A stretch of 64,000 bases of DNA. Source: Gordius sp. MW1 (lineage: Eukaryota > Nematomorpha > Gordioida > Gordea > Gordiidae). The notes beneath the pieces were generated by a model. It had not been told where the DNA came from and ran no database searches. It saw nothing but the letters and a program-made list of their open reading frames with translations. The stretch is from positions 15,314,001-15,378,000 of the forward strand of contig OZ038526.1 of the NCBI GenBank assembly GCA_964036665.1. Reading direction: 5' to 3'. The position numbers and the translations under genes are program-made. Shown here piece after piece: positions 35,695 to 49,935 of this stretch; positions within the stretch are counted from its first letter, which is position 1, and each line of letters starts with the position of its first letter.

Positions 35695-38600
35695 AAAGAG
35701 CATAAAAAAATATATAAAAGTAAGCCAATTTGAGAATCCTATTATCCTGGATTGACTTCCGAAAATAGGTTTTAAGCTGCGAGAACTATCATTTTGACAA
35801 AAGACAACGTTTTATTGTTGCGATTAGTTTGTTGTATCGCAACGTGGCTTAATTTTTGAAAACTGCTCTATGCGATCATGATTTCAAAGTAATAGTTTTT
35901 AGATTCTGATAAATTTTAACTTGGGATCATAGAAACCACGTCTGAAAACGACAACTTTCATCGGATGAATACGGTTCAAAGAAAAATATGTGAAAAGTTT
36001 TGAGGTAAAAATTTTTATTTTTTTCGATTCTATGTGAAAGAGCATGAAAAAATATATAAAAGTAAGCCAGTTTGAGAATCCTATTATCGTCGATTGACTT
36101 CCGAAAAGAGGTTTTAAGCTGCGAGAACTATCATTTTGACAAAAGACAACGTTTTATTGTTGCGATTAGTTTGTTGTATCGCAACGTGGCTTAATTTTTG
36201 AAAAATGCTCTATGCGATCATGATTTCAAAGTAATAGTTTTTAGATTCTGATAAATTTTAACTTGGGATCATAGAAACCACGTCTGAAAACGACAACTTT
36301 CATCGGATGAATACGGTTCAAAGAAAAATATGTGAAAAATTTTGAGGTAAAAATATTTATTTTTCCGAATCCATGTGAAAGAGCATGAAAAAATATATAA
36401 AAGTAAGCCAATTTGAGAATCCTATTATCCTCGATTGACTTCCGAAAAGAGGTTTTAAGCTGCCAGAACTATCATTTTGACAAAAGACAACGTTTTATTG
36501 TTGCGATTAGTTTGTTGTATCGCAACGTGAGTGCTTAATTTTTGAAAACTGCTCTATGCGATCATGATTTCAAAGTAATAGTTTTTAAATTGATAAATTT
36601 TTACTTGGGATCATAGAAACCACGTCTGAAAACGACAACTTTCATCGGATGAATACGGTTCAAAGTAAAATATGTGAAAAATTTTGAGGCAAAAATATTT
36701 AATTTTTTCAATTCTATGTGAAAGAGCATGAAAAAATATATAAAAGTAAGCCAATTTGAGAATCCTATTATCCTCGATTGACTTCCGAAAAGAGGTTTTA
36801 AGCTGCGAGAACTATCATTTTGACAAAAGACAACGTTTTATTGTTGCGATTAGTTTGTTGTATCGCAACGTGAGTGCTTAATTTTTGAAAACTGCTCTAT
36901 GCGATCATGATTTCAAAGTAATAGTTTTTAGATTCTGATAAATTTTTACTTGGGATCATAGAAACCACGTCTGAAAACGACAACTTTCATCGGATGAATA
37001 CGGTTCAAAGAAAAATATGTAAAAAATTTTGAGGTAAAAATATTTATTTTTTCGATTCTATGTGAAAGAGCATGAAAAAATATATAAAAGTAAGCCAATT
37101 TGAGAATCCTATTATCCTCGATTGACTTCCGAAAAGAGGTTTTAAGCTGCGAGAACTATCATTTTGACAAAAGACAACGTTTTATTGTTGCGATTAGTTT
37201 GTTGTATCGCAACGTGAGTGCTTAATTTTTGAAAACTGCTCTATGCGATCATGATTTCAAAGTAATAGTTTTTAGATTCTGATAAATTTTTACTTGAGAT
37301 CATAGAAACCACGTCTGAAAACGACAACTTTCATCGGATGAATACGGTTCAAAGAAAAATATGTGAAAAATTTTAAGGCAAAAATATTTATTTTTTTCGA
37401 TTCTATGTGAAAGAGCATGAAAAAATATATAAAAGTAAGCCAATTTGAGAATCCTATTATCCTCGATTGACTTCCGAAAAGAGGTTTTAAGCTGCGAGAA
37501 CTATCATTTTGACAAAAGACAACGTTTTATTGTTGCGATTAGTTTGTTGTATCGCAACGTGAGTGCTTAATTTTTGAAAACTGCTCTATGCGATCATGAT
37601 TTCAAAGTAATAGTTTTTAGATTCTGATAAATTTTTACTTGGGATTATAGAAACCACGTCTGAAAACGACAACTTTCATCGGATGAATACGGTTCAAAGT
37701 AAAATATGTGAAAAATTTTGAGGCAAAAATATTTATTTTTTTTCGATTCTATGTGAAAGAGCATGAAAAAATATATAAAAGTAAGCCAATTTGAGAATCC
37801 TATTATCCTCGATTGACATCCGAAAAGAGGTTGTAAGCTGCGAGAACTATCATTTTAACAAAAGACAACGTTTTATTGTTGCGATTAGTTTGTTGTATCG
37901 CAACGTGAGTGCTTAATTTTTGAAAACTGCTCTATGCGATCATGATTTCAAAATAATAGTTTTTAGATTCTGATAAATTTTTACTTGGGATCATAGAAAC
38001 CACGTCTGAAAACGACAACTTTCATCGGATGAATACGGTTCAAAGAAAAATATGTGAAAAATTTTGAGGTAAAAATATTTATTTTTTTCGATTCTATGTG
38101 AAAGAGCATGAAAAAATATATAAAAGTAAGCCAATTTGAGAATCCTATTATCCTCGATTGACTTCCGAAAAGAGGTTTTAAGCTGCGAGAACTATCATTT
38201 TGACAAAAGGCAACGTTTTATTGTTGCGATTAGTTTGTTGTATCGCAACGTGAGAGCTTAATTTTTGAAAACTGCTCTATGCGATCATGATTTTAAAGTA
38301 ATAGTTTTTAGATTCTGATAAATTTTTACTTGGGATCATAGAAACCACATCTGAAAACGACAACTTTCATCTGATGAATACGGTTCAAAGAAAAATATGT
38401 GAAAAATTTTGAGGTAAAAATATTTATTTTTTTCGATTTTATGTGAAAGAGCATAAAAAAATATATAAAAGTAAGCCAATTTGAGAATCCTATTATCCTG
38501 GATTGACTTCCGAAAATAGGTTTTAAGCTGCGAGAACTATCATTTTGACAAAAGACAACGTTTTATTGTTGCGATTAGTTTGTTGTATCGCAACGTGGCT

Positions 38601-41205
38601 TAATTTTTGAAAACTGCTCTATGCGATCATGATTTCAAAGTAATAGTTTTTAGATTCTGATAAATTTTAACTTGGGATCATAGAAACCACGTCTGAAAAC
38701 GACAACTTTCATCGGATGAATACGGTTCAAAGAAAAATATGTGAAAAGTTTTGAGGTAAAAATTTTTATTTTTTTCGATTCTATGTGAAAGAGCATGAAA
38801 AAATATATAAAAGTAAGCCAGTTTGAGAATCCTATTATCGTCGATTGACTTCCGAAAAGAGGTTTTAAGCTGCGAGAACTATCATTTTGACAAAAGACAA
38901 CGTTTTATTGTTGCGATTAGTTTGTTGTATCGCAACGTGGCTTAATTTTTGAAAAATGCTCTATGCGATCATGATTTCAAAGTAATAGTTTTTAGATTCT
39001 GATAAATTTTAACTTGGGATCATAGAAACCACGTCTGAAAACGACAACTTTCATCGGATGAATACGGTTCAAAGAAAAATATGTGAAAAATTTTGAGGTA
39101 AAAATATTTATTTTTCCGAATCCATGTGAAAGAGCATGAAAAAATATATAAAAGTAAGCCAATTTGAGAATCCTATTATCCTCGATTGACTTCCGAAAAG
39201 AGGTTTTAAGCTGCCAGAACTATCATTTTGACAAAAGACAACGTTTTATTGTTGCGATTAGTTTGTTGTATCGCAACGTGAGTGCTTAATTTTTGAAAAC
39301 TGCTCTATGCGATCATGATTTCAAAGTAATAGTTTTTAAATTGATAAATTTTTACTTGGGATCATAGAAACCACGTCTGAAAACGACAACTTTCATCGGA
39401 TGAATACGGTTCAAAGTAAAATATGTGAAAAATTTTGAGGCAAAAATATTTAATTTTTTCAATTCTATGTGAAAGAGCATGAAAAAATATATAAAAGTAA
39501 GCCAATTTGAGAATCCTATTATCCTCGATTGACTTCCGAAAAGAGGTTTTAAGCTGCGAGAACTATCATTTTGACAAAAGACAACGTTTTATTGTTGCGA
39601 TTAGTTTGTTGTATCGCAACGTGAGTGCTTAATTTTTGAAAACTGCTCTATGCGATCATGATTTCAAAGTAATAGTTTTTAGATTCTGATAAATTTTTAC
39701 TTGGGATCATAGAAACCACGTCTGAAAACGACAACTTTCATCGGATGAATACGGTTCAAAGAAAAATATGTAAAAAATTTTGAGGTAAAAATATTTATTT
39801 TTTCGATTCTATGTGAAAGAGCATGAAAAAATATATAAAAGTAAGCCAATTTGAGAATCCTATTATCCTCGATTGACTTCCGAAAAGAGGTTTTAAGCTG
39901 CGAGAACTATCATTTTGACAAAAGACAACGTTTTATTGTTGCGATTAGTTTGTTGTATCGCAACGTGAGTGCTTAATTTTTGAAAACTGCTCTATGCGAT
40001 CATGATTTCAAAGTAATAGTTTTTAGATTCTGATAAATTTTTACTTGAGATCATAGAAACCACGTCTGAAAACGACAACTTTCATCGGATGAATACGGTT
40101 CAAAGAAAAATATGTGAAAAATTTTAAGGCAAAAATATTTATTTTTTTCGATTCTATGTGAAAGAGCATGAAAAAATATATAAAAGTAAGCCAATTTGAG
40201 AATCCTATTATCCTCGATTGACTTCCGAAAAGAGGTTTTAAGCTGCGAGAACTATCATTTTGACAAAAGACAACGTTTTATTGTTGCGATTAGTTTGTTG
40301 TATCGCAACGTGAGTGCTTAATTTTTGAAAACTGCTCTATGCGATCATGATTTCAAAGTAATAGTTTTTAGATTCTGATAAATTTTTACTTGGGATTATA
40401 GAAACCACGTCTGAAAACGACAACTTTCATCGGATGAATACGGTTCAAAGTAAAATATGTGAAAAATTTTGAGGCAAAAATATTTATTTTTTTTCGATTC
40501 TATGTGAAAGAGCATGAAAAAATATATAAAAGTAAGCCAATTTGAGAATCCTATTATCCTCGATTGACATCCGAAAAGAGGTTTTAAGCTGCGAGAACTA
40601 TCATTTTAACAAAAGACAACGTTTTATTGTTGCGATTAGTTTGTTGTATCGCAACGTGAGTGCTTAATTTTTGAAAACTGCTCTATGCGATCATGATTTC
40701 AAAATAATAGTTTTTAGATTCTGATAAATTTTTACTTGGGATCATAGAAACCACGTCTGAAAACGACAACTTTCATCGGATGAATACGGTTCAAAGAAAA
40801 ATATGTGAAAAATTTTGAGGTAAAAATATTTATTTTTTTCGATTCTATGTGAAAGAGCATGAAAAAATATATAAAAGTAAGCCAATTTGAGAATCCTATT
40901 ATCCTCGATTGACTTCCGAAAAGAGGTTTTAAGCTGCGAGAACTATCATTTTGACAAAAGGCAACGTTTTATTGTTGCGATTAGTTTGTTGTATCGCAAC
41001 GTGAGAGCTTAATTTTTGAAAACTGCTCTATGCGATCATGATTTTAAAGTAATAGTTTTTAGATTCTGATAAATTTTTACTTGGGATCATAGAAACCACA
41101 TCTGAAAACGACAACTTTCATCTGATGAATACGGTTCAAAGAAAAATATGTGAAAAATTTTGAGGTAAAAATATTTATTTTTTTCGATTTTATGTGAAAG
41201 AGCAT
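35695..41205 (+). repeat. 2751-bp tandem duplication (8 monomers, two copies)
   Basis: The stretches 35695-38454 and 38446-41205 match at 2751 bp. The edges are TGTTAAAG against TGTGAAAG on the left and GCATAAAA against GCATGAAA on the right. Shared rarities are TTTTTCCGAATCCATG (about 36362/39113), the TTAAATTGATAAA deletion (36586/39337), GAAACCACATCTG (38342/41093) and TTTCATCTGATG. One difference was noticed, GAGGTTGTAAGC at about 37828 against GAGGTTTTAAGC. The block contains the last short-type monomers of the window. Confidence 0.88.
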
Positions 41206-44080
41206 GAAAAAATATATAAAAGTAAGCCAATTTAAGAATCCTATTATCCTCGATTGATTTCCGAAAAGAGGTTTTAAGCTGCGAGAATTATCATTTTGAC
41301 AAAAGACAACGTTTTATTGTTGCGATTAGTTTGTTGTATCGCAACGTGAGTGCTTAATTTTTAAAAACTGCTCTATGCGATCATGATTTCAAGGTAATAG
41401 TTTTTAGATTCTGATAAATTTTTACTTGGAATCATAGAAACCACGTCTGAAAACGACAACTTTCATCGGATGAATACGGTTCAAAGAAAAATATGTGAAA
41501 AATTTTGAGGTAAAAATATTTATTTTTTTCGATTCTATGTGAAAGAGCATGAAAAAATATATAAAAGTAAGCCAATTTGAGAATCCTATTATCCTCGATT
41601 GACTTCCGAAAAGAGGTTTTAAGCTGCGAGAACTATCATTTTGACAAAAGACAACGTTTTATTGTTGCGATTAGTTTGTTGTATCGCAACGTGATTGCTT
41701 AATTTTTGAAAACTGCTCTATGCGATCATTCAAAGTAATAGTTTTTAGATTCTGATAAATTTTTACTTGGGATCATAGAAACCACGTCTGAAAACGACAA
41801 CTTTCATCGGATGAATATGGTTCAAAGAAAAATATGTCAAAAATTTTGAGGTAAAATTTTTTATTTTTTTCGATTCTATGTGAAAGAGCATGAAAAAATA
41901 TATAAAAGTAAGCCAATTTGAGAATCCTATTATCCTCGATTGACTTCCGAAAAGAGGTTTTAAGCTGCGAGAACTATCATTTTGACAAAAGACAACGTTT
42001 TATTGTTGCGATTAGTTTGTTGTATCGCAACGTGAGTGCTTAATTTTTGAAAACTGCTCTATGCGATCATGATTTCAAAGTAATAGTTTTTAGATTCTGA
42101 TAAATTTTTACTTGGGATCATAGAAACCACGTCTGAAAACGACAACTTTCATCGGATGAATACGGTTCAAAGAAAAATATGTGAAAATTTTGAGGTAAAA
42201 TTTTTTATTTTTTTCGATTTATGTGAAAGAGCATGAAAAAATATATAAAAGTAAGCCAATTTTAGAATCCTATTATCCTCGATTGACTTCCGAAAAGAGG
42301 TTTTAAGCTGCGAGAACTATCATTTTGACAAAAGACAACGTTTTATTGTTGCGATTAGTTTGTTGTATCGCAACGTGAGAGCTTAATTTTTGAAAACTGC
42401 TCTATGCGATCATGATTTCAAAGTAATAGTTTTTAAATTCTGATAAAATTTTACTTGGGATCATAGAAACCACGTCTGAAAACGACAACTTTCATCGGAT
42501 GAATACGGTTCAAAGTAAAATATGTGAAAAATTTTGAGGCAAAAATATTTAATTTTTTCAATTCTATGTGAAAGAGCATGAAAAAATATATAAAAGTAAG
42601 CCAATTTGAGAATCCTATTATCCTCGATTGACTTCCGAAAAGAGGTTTTAAGCTGCGAGAACTATCATTTTGACAAAAGACAACGTTTTATTGTTGCGAT
42701 TAGTTTGTTGTATCGCAACGTGAGTGCTTAATTTTTGAAAACTGTACTATGCGATCATGATTTCAAAGTAATAGTTTTTAAATTCTGATAAATTTTTACT
42801 TGGGATCATAGAAACCACGTCTGAAAACGACAACATTCATCGGATGAATACGGTTCAAAGAAAAATATGTGAAAAATTTTGATGTAACATTTTTTATTTT
42901 TTTCAATTCTATGTGAAAGAGCATGAAAAAATATATAAAAGTAAGCCAATTTGAGAATCCCATATCCTCGATTGACTTCCGAAAAGAGGTTTTAAGCTGC
43001 GAGAACTATCATTTAGACAAAAGACAACGTTTTATTGTTGCGATTAGTTTGTTGTATCGCAACGTGAGTGCTTAATTTTTGAAAACTGCTCTATGCGATC
43101 ATTCAAAGTAATAGTTTTTAGATTCTGATAAATTTTTACTTGGGATCATAGAAACCACGTCTGAAAACGACAACATTTATCGGATGAATACGGTTCAAAA
43201 TGTGAAAAATTTTGAGGTAAAATTTTTTATTTTTTTCAATTCTATGTGAAAGAGCATGAAAAAATATATAAAAGTAAGCCAATTTGAGAATCCCATATCC
43301 TCGATTGACTTCCGAAAAGAGGTTTTAAGCTGCGAGAACTATCATTTTGACAAAAGACAACGTTTTATTGTTGCGATTAGTTTGTTGTATCGCAACGTGA
43401 GTGCTTAATTTTTGAAAACTGCTCTATGCGATCATGATTTCAAAGTAATAGTTTTTAGATTCTGATAAATTTTTACTTGGGATCATAGAAACCACGTCTG
43501 AAAACGACAACTTTCATCGGATGAATACGGTTCAAAGAAAAATATGTGAAAAATTTTGAGGTAAAATTTTTTATTTTTTTCGATTTATGTGAAAGAGCAT
43601 GAAAAAATATATAAAAGTAAGCCAATTTTAGAATCCTATTATCCTCGAATGACATCCTTAAAGAGGTTTTAAGCTGCGAGAACTATCATTTTAACAAAAG
43701 ACAACGTTTTAATGTTGCGATTAGTTTGTTGTATCGCAACGTGAGTGCTTAATTTTTGAAAACTGCTCTATGCGATCATGATTTCAAAGTAATAGTTTTT
43801 AGATTCTGATAAATTTTTACTTGGGATCATAGAAACCACGTCTGAAAACGACAACTTTCATCGGATGAATACGGTTCAAAGAAAAATATGTGAAAATTTT
43901 GAGGTAAAAATATTTATTTTTTTCAATTCTATGTGAAAGAGCATGAAAAAATATATAAAAGTAAGCCAATTTGAGAATCCTATTATCCTCGATTGACTTC
44001 CGAAAAGAGGTTTTAAGCTGCGAGAACTATCATTTTGACAAAAGACAACGTTTTATTGTTGCGATTAGTTTGTTGTATCG
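40940..44080 (+). repeat. Block C, copy 1 (offset about 10305 bp)
   Basis: It matches about 51245-54390 at an offset of 10305-10313 bp (about 30 monomers). Shared variants in order are AAAGGCAACG (40957/51262), GATTGATTTCCG (41252/51557), CGTGATTGCTT, ATGAATATGG, TGATAAAATTTTAC and CGAATGACATCC. Offsets drift because of small indels, including loss of eight bases within GGTTCAAAGAAAAATATG near 43195 in this copy only. Confidence 0.75.
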
Positions 44081-45642
44081 CAACGTGATTGCTTAATTTT
44101 TGAAAACTGCTCTATGCGATCATTCAAAGTAATAGTTTTTAGATTCTGATAAATTTTTACTTGGGATCATAGAAACCACGTCTGAAAACGACAACTTTCA
44201 TCGGATGAATATGGTTCAAAGAAAAATATGTCAAAAATTTTGAGGTAAAATTTTTTATTTTTTTCGATTCTATGTGAAAGAGCATGAAAAAATATATAAA
44301 AGTAAGCCAATTTGAGAATCCTATTATCCTCGATTGACTTCCGAAAAGAGGTTTTAAGCTGCGAGAACTATCATTTTGACAAAAGACAACGTTTTATTGT
44401 TGCGATTAGTTTGTTGTATCGCAACGTGAGTGCTTAATTTTTGAAAACTGCTCTATGCGATCATGATTTCAAAGTAATAGTTTTTAGATTCTGATAAATT
44501 TTTACTTGGGATCATAGAAACCACGTCTGAAAACGACAACTTTCATCGGATGAATACGGTTCAAAGAAAAATATGTGAAAAATTTTGAGGTAAATTTTTT
44601 TATTTTTTTCGATTTATGTGAAAGAGCATGAAAAAATATATAAAAGTAAGCCAATTTTAGAATCCTATTATCCTCGATTGACTTCCGAAAAGAGGTTTTA
44701 AGCTGCGAGAACTATCATTTTGACAAAAGACAACGTTTTATTGTTGCGATTAGTTTGTTGTATCGCAACGTGAGAGCTTAATTTTTGAAAACTGCTCTAT
44801 GCGATCATGATTTCAAAGTAATAGTTTTTAAATTCTGATAAAATTTTACTTGGGATCATAGAAACCACGTCTGAAAACGACAACTTTCATCGGATGAATA
44901 CGGTTCAAAGTAAAATATGTGAAAAATTTTGAGGTAACATTTTTTATTTTTTTCGATTTATGTGAAAGAGCATGAAAAAATATATAAAAGTAAGCCAATT
45001 TTAGAATCCTATTATACTCGAATGACATCCTTAAAGAGGTTTTAAGCTGCGAGAACTATCATTTTAACAAAAGACAACGTTTTAATGTTGCGATTAGTTT
45101 GTTGTATCGCAACGTGAGTGCTTAATTTTTGAAAACTGCTCTATGCGATCATGATTTCAAAGTAATAGTTTTTAGATTCTGATAAATTTTTACTTGGGAT
45201 CATAGAAACCACGTCTGAAAACGACAACTTTCATCGGATGAATACGGTTCAAAGAAAAATATGTGAAAAATTTTGAGGTAAAATTTTTTATTTTTTTCGA
45301 TTTATGTGAAAGAGCATGAAAAAATATATAAAAGTAAGCCAATTTTAGAATCCTATTATCCTCGAATGACATCCTTAAAGAGGTTTTAAGCTGCGAGAAC
45401 TATCATTTTAACAAAAGACAACGTTTTAATGTTGCGATTAGTTTGTTGTATCGCAACGTGAGTGCTTAATTTTTGAAAACTGCTCTATGCGATCATGATT
45501 TCAAAGTAATAGTTTTTAGATTCTGATAAATTTTTACTTGGGATCATAGAAACCACGTCTGAAAACGACAACTTTCATCGGATGAATACGGTTCAAAGAA
45601 AAATATGTGAAAATTTTGAGGTAAAAATATTTATTTTTTTCG
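44081..45642 (+). repeat. Satellite with repeated CGAATGACATCC units
   Basis: Between the named blocks. The distinctive unit with CGAATGACATCCTTAAAGAGG and ACGTTTTAATGTTGCG occurs near 43647, 45020, 45364, 46736 and 53960. The copies at about 45020 and 45364 are one monomer apart (344 bp). A segment at 44060-44300 repeats that at 41690-41930, with CGTGATTGCTT, the GATCATTCAAAG deletion and ATGAATATGG. Confidence 0.72.
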
Positions 45643-48600
45643 ATTCTATGTGAAAGAGCATGAAAAAATATATAAAAGTAAGCCAATTTGAGAATCCTAT
45701 TATCCTCGATTGACTTCCGAAAAGAGGTTTTAAGCTGCGAGAACTATCATTTTGACAAAAGACAACGTTTTATTGTTGCGATTAGTTTGTTGTATCGCAA
45801 CGTGAGTGCTTAATTTTTGAAAACTGTACTATGCGATCATGATTTCAAAGTAATAGTTTTTAAATTCTGATAAATTTTTACTTGGGATCATAGAAACCAC
45901 GTCTGAAAACGACAACATTCATCGGATGAATACGGTTCAAAGAAAAATATGTGAAAAATTTTGAGGTAACATTTTTTATTTTTTTCAATTCTATGTGAAA
46001 GAGCATGAAAAAATATATAAAAGTAAGCCAATTTGAGAATCCCATATCCTCGATTGACTTCCGAAAAGAGGTTTTAATCTGCGAGAACTATCATTTAGAC
46101 AAAAGACAACGTTTTATTGTTGCGATTAGTTTGTTGTATCGCAACGTGAGTGCTTAATTTTTGAAAACTGCTCTATGCGATCATTCAAAGTAATAGTTTT
46201 TAGATTCTGATAAATTTTTACTTGGGATCATAGAAACCACGTCTGAAAACGACAACATTTATCGGATGAATACGGTTCAAAGAAAAATATGTGAAAAATT
46301 TTGAGGTAAAATTTTTTATTTTTTTCAATTCTATGTGAAAGAGCATGAAAAAATATATAAAAGTAAGCCAATTTGAGAATCCCATATCCTCGATTGACTT
46401 CCGAAAAGAGGTTTTAAGCTGCGAGAACTATCATTTTGACAAAAGACAACGTTTTATTGTTGCGATTAGTTTGTTGTATCGCAACGTGAGTGCTTAATTT
46501 TTGAAAACTGCTCTATGCGATCATGATTTCAAAGTAATAGTTTTTAGATTCTGATAAATTTTTACTTGGGATCATAGAAACCACGTCTGAAAACGACAAC
46601 TTTCATCGGATGAATACGGTTCAAAGAAAAATATGTGAAAAATTTTGAGGTAAAATTTTTTATTTTTTTCGATTTATGTGAAAGAGCATGAAAAAATATA
46701 TAAAAGTAAGCCAATTTTAGAATCCTATTATCCTCGAATGACATCCTTAAAGAGGTTTTAAGCTGCGAGAACTATCATTTTAACAAAAGACAACGTTTTA
46801 ATGTTGCGATTAGTTTGTTGTATCGCAACGTGAGTGCTTAATTTTTGAAAACTGCTCTATGCGATCATGATTTCAAAGTAATAGTTTTTAGATTCTGATA
46901 AATTTTTACTTGGGATCATAGAAACCACGTCTGAAAACGACAACTTTCATCGGATGAATACGGTTCAAAGAAAAATATGTGAAAATTTTGAGGTAAAAAT
47001 ATTTATTTTTTTCGATTCTATGTGAAAGAGCATGAAAAAATATATAAAAGTAAGCCAATTTGAGAATCCTATTATCCTCGATTGACTTCCGAAAAGAGGT
47101 TTTAAGCTGCGAGAAAATCATTTTGACAAAAGACAACGGTTTATTGTTGCGATTAGTTTGTTGTATCGCAACGTGAGTGCTTAATTTTTCAAAACTGCTC
47201 TATGCGATCATGATTTCAAAGTAATAGTTTTTAGATTCTGATAAATTTTTACTTGGGATCATAGAAACCACGTCTGAAAACGACAACTTTCATCGGATGA
47301 ACACGGTTCAAAGAAAAATATGTGAAAAATTTTGAGGTAAAAATATTTATTTTTTTCGATTCTATGTGAAAGAGCATGAAAAAATATATAAAAGTAAGCC
47401 AATTTGAGAATCCTATTATCCTGGATTGACTTCCGAAAAGAGGTTTTAAGCTGCGAGAACTATCATTTTGACAAAAGACAACGTTTTATTGTTGCGATTA
47501 GTTTGTTGTATCGCAACGTGAGTGCTTAATTTTTGAAAACTGCTCTATGCGATCATGATTTCAAAGTAATAGTTTTTAGATTCTGATAAATTTTTACTTG
47601 GGATCATGGAAACCACGTCTGAAAACGACAACTTTCATCGGATGAATACGGTTCAAAGAAAAATATGTAAAAAATTTTGAGGTAAAAATATTTATTTTTT
47701 TTCGATTCTATGTGAAAGAGCATGAAAAAATATATAAAAGTAAGCCAATTTGAGAATCCTATTATCCTCGATTGACTTCCGAAAAGAGGTTTTAAGCTGC
47801 GAGAACTATCATTTTGACAAAAGACAACGTTTTATTGTTGCGATTAGTTTGTTGTATCGCAACGTGAGTGCTTAATTTTTGGAAACTGCTCTATGCGATC
47901 ATGATTTCAAAGTAATAGTTTTTAGATTCTGATAAATATTTACTTGGGATCATAGAAACCACGTCTGAAAACGACAACTTTCATCGGATGAATACGGTTC
48001 AAAGAAAAATATGTGAAAATTTTTGAGGTAAAATTTTTTATTTTTTTCGATTCTATGTGAAAGAGCATGAAAAAATATATAAAAGTAAGCCAATTTGAGA
48101 ATCCTATTATCCTCGATTGACTTCCGAAAAGAGGTTTTAAGCTGCGAGAACTATCATTTTGACAAAAGACAACGTTTTATTGTTGCGATTAGTTTGTTGT
48201 ATCGCAACATGAGTGCTTAATTTTTGGAAACTGCTCTATGCGATCATGATTTCAAAGTAATAGTTTTTAGATTCTGATAAATTTTTACTTGGGATCATAG
48301 AAACCACGTCTGAAAACGACAACTTTCATCGGATGAATACGGTTCAAAGAAAAATATGTGAAAAATTTTGAGGTAAAAATATTTATTTTTTTCGATTCTA
48401 TGTGAAAGAGCATGAAAAAATATATAAAAGTAAGCCAATTTGAGAATCCTATTATCCTGGATTGACTTCCGAAAAGAGGTTTTAAGCTGCGAGAACTATC
48501 ATTTTGACAAAAGACAACGTTTTATTGTTGCGATTAGTTTGTTGTATCGCAACGTGAGTGCTTAATTTTTGAAAACTGCTCTATGCGATCATTCAAAGTA

Positions 48601-49935
48601 ATAGTTTTTAGATTCTGATAAATTTTTACTTGAGATCATAGAAACCACGTCTGAAAACGACAACTTTCATCGGATGAATACGGTTCAAAGATAAATATGT
48701 GAAAAATTGTGAGGTAAAAATATTTATTTTTTTCGATTCTATGTGAAAGAGCATGAAAAAATATATAAAAGTAAGTCAATTTGAGAATCCTATTATCCTC
48801 GATTGACTTCCGAAAAGAGGTTTTAAGCTGCGAGAACTATCATTTTGACAAAAGACAACGTTTTATTGTTGCGATTAGTTTGTTGTATCGCAACGTGAAA
48901 TCGCAACGTGAGTGCTTAATTTTTGAAAACTGCTCTATGCGATCATGATTTCAAAGTAATAATTTTTAAATTCTGATAAATTTTTACTTGGGATCATAGA
49001 AACCACGTCTGAAAACGACAACTTTCATCGGATGAATACGGTTCAAAGAAAAATATGTGAAAAATTTTGAGGTAAAAATATTTATTTTTTTCGATCCTAT
49101 GTGAAAGAGCATGAAAAAATATATAAAAGTAAGCCAATTTGAGAATCCTATTATCCTCGATTGACTTCCGAAAAGAGGTTTTAAGCTGCGAGAACTATCA
49201 TTTTGACAAAAGACAACGTTTTATTGTTGCGATTAGTTTGTTGTATCGCAACGTGAGTGCTTAATTTTTGAAAACTGCTCTATGCGATCATGATTTCAAA
49301 GTAATAGTTTTTAGATTCTGATAAATTTTTACTTGGGATCATAGAAACCACGTCTGAAAACGACAACTTTCATCGGATAAATAAAGAAAAATATGTGAAA
49401 AATTTTGAGGTAAAAATATTTATTTTTTTCGATTCTATGTGAAAGATCATGAAAAAATATATAAAAGTAAGCCAATTTGAGAATCCTATTATCCTGGATT
49501 GACTTCCGAAAAGAGGTTTTAAGCTGCGAGAACTATCATTTTGACAAAAGACAACGTTTTATTGTTGCGATTAGTTTGTTGTATCGCAACGTGAGTGCTT
49601 AATTTTTGAAAACTGCTCTATGCGATCATGATTTTAAAGTAATAGTTTTTAAATTCTGATAAATTTTTACTTGGGATCATAGAAACCACGTCTGAAAACG
49701 ACAATTTCATCGGATAAATACGGTTCAAAGAAAAATATGTGAAAAATTTTGAGGTAAAAATATTTATTTTTTTCGATTCTATGTGAAAGAGCATGAAAAA
49801 ATATATAAAAGTAAGCCAATTTGAGAATCCTATTATCCTCGATTGACTTCCGAAAAGAGGTTTTAAGCTGCGAGAACTATCATTTTGACAAAAGACAACG
49901 TTTTATTGTTGCGATTAGTTTGTTGTATCGCAACG
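45643..49935 (+). repeat. Block D, copy 1 (offset about 7224 bp)
   Basis: A 4.3-kb section matching 52867-57160 at 7224-7225 bp (21 monomers). Shared rarities in order are AACTGTACTATG, GACAACATTCATCGG, CATTTAGACAAAAG, GACAACATTTATCGG, GATGAACACGG, AGACAACGGTTTATT, TTTTTGGAAACTG, a 13-bp local duplication at about 48899, CGGATAAATAAAG and GACAATTTCATCGG. Isolated differences include TTTTAATCTGCG at about 46074 in this copy. Confidence 0.84.
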
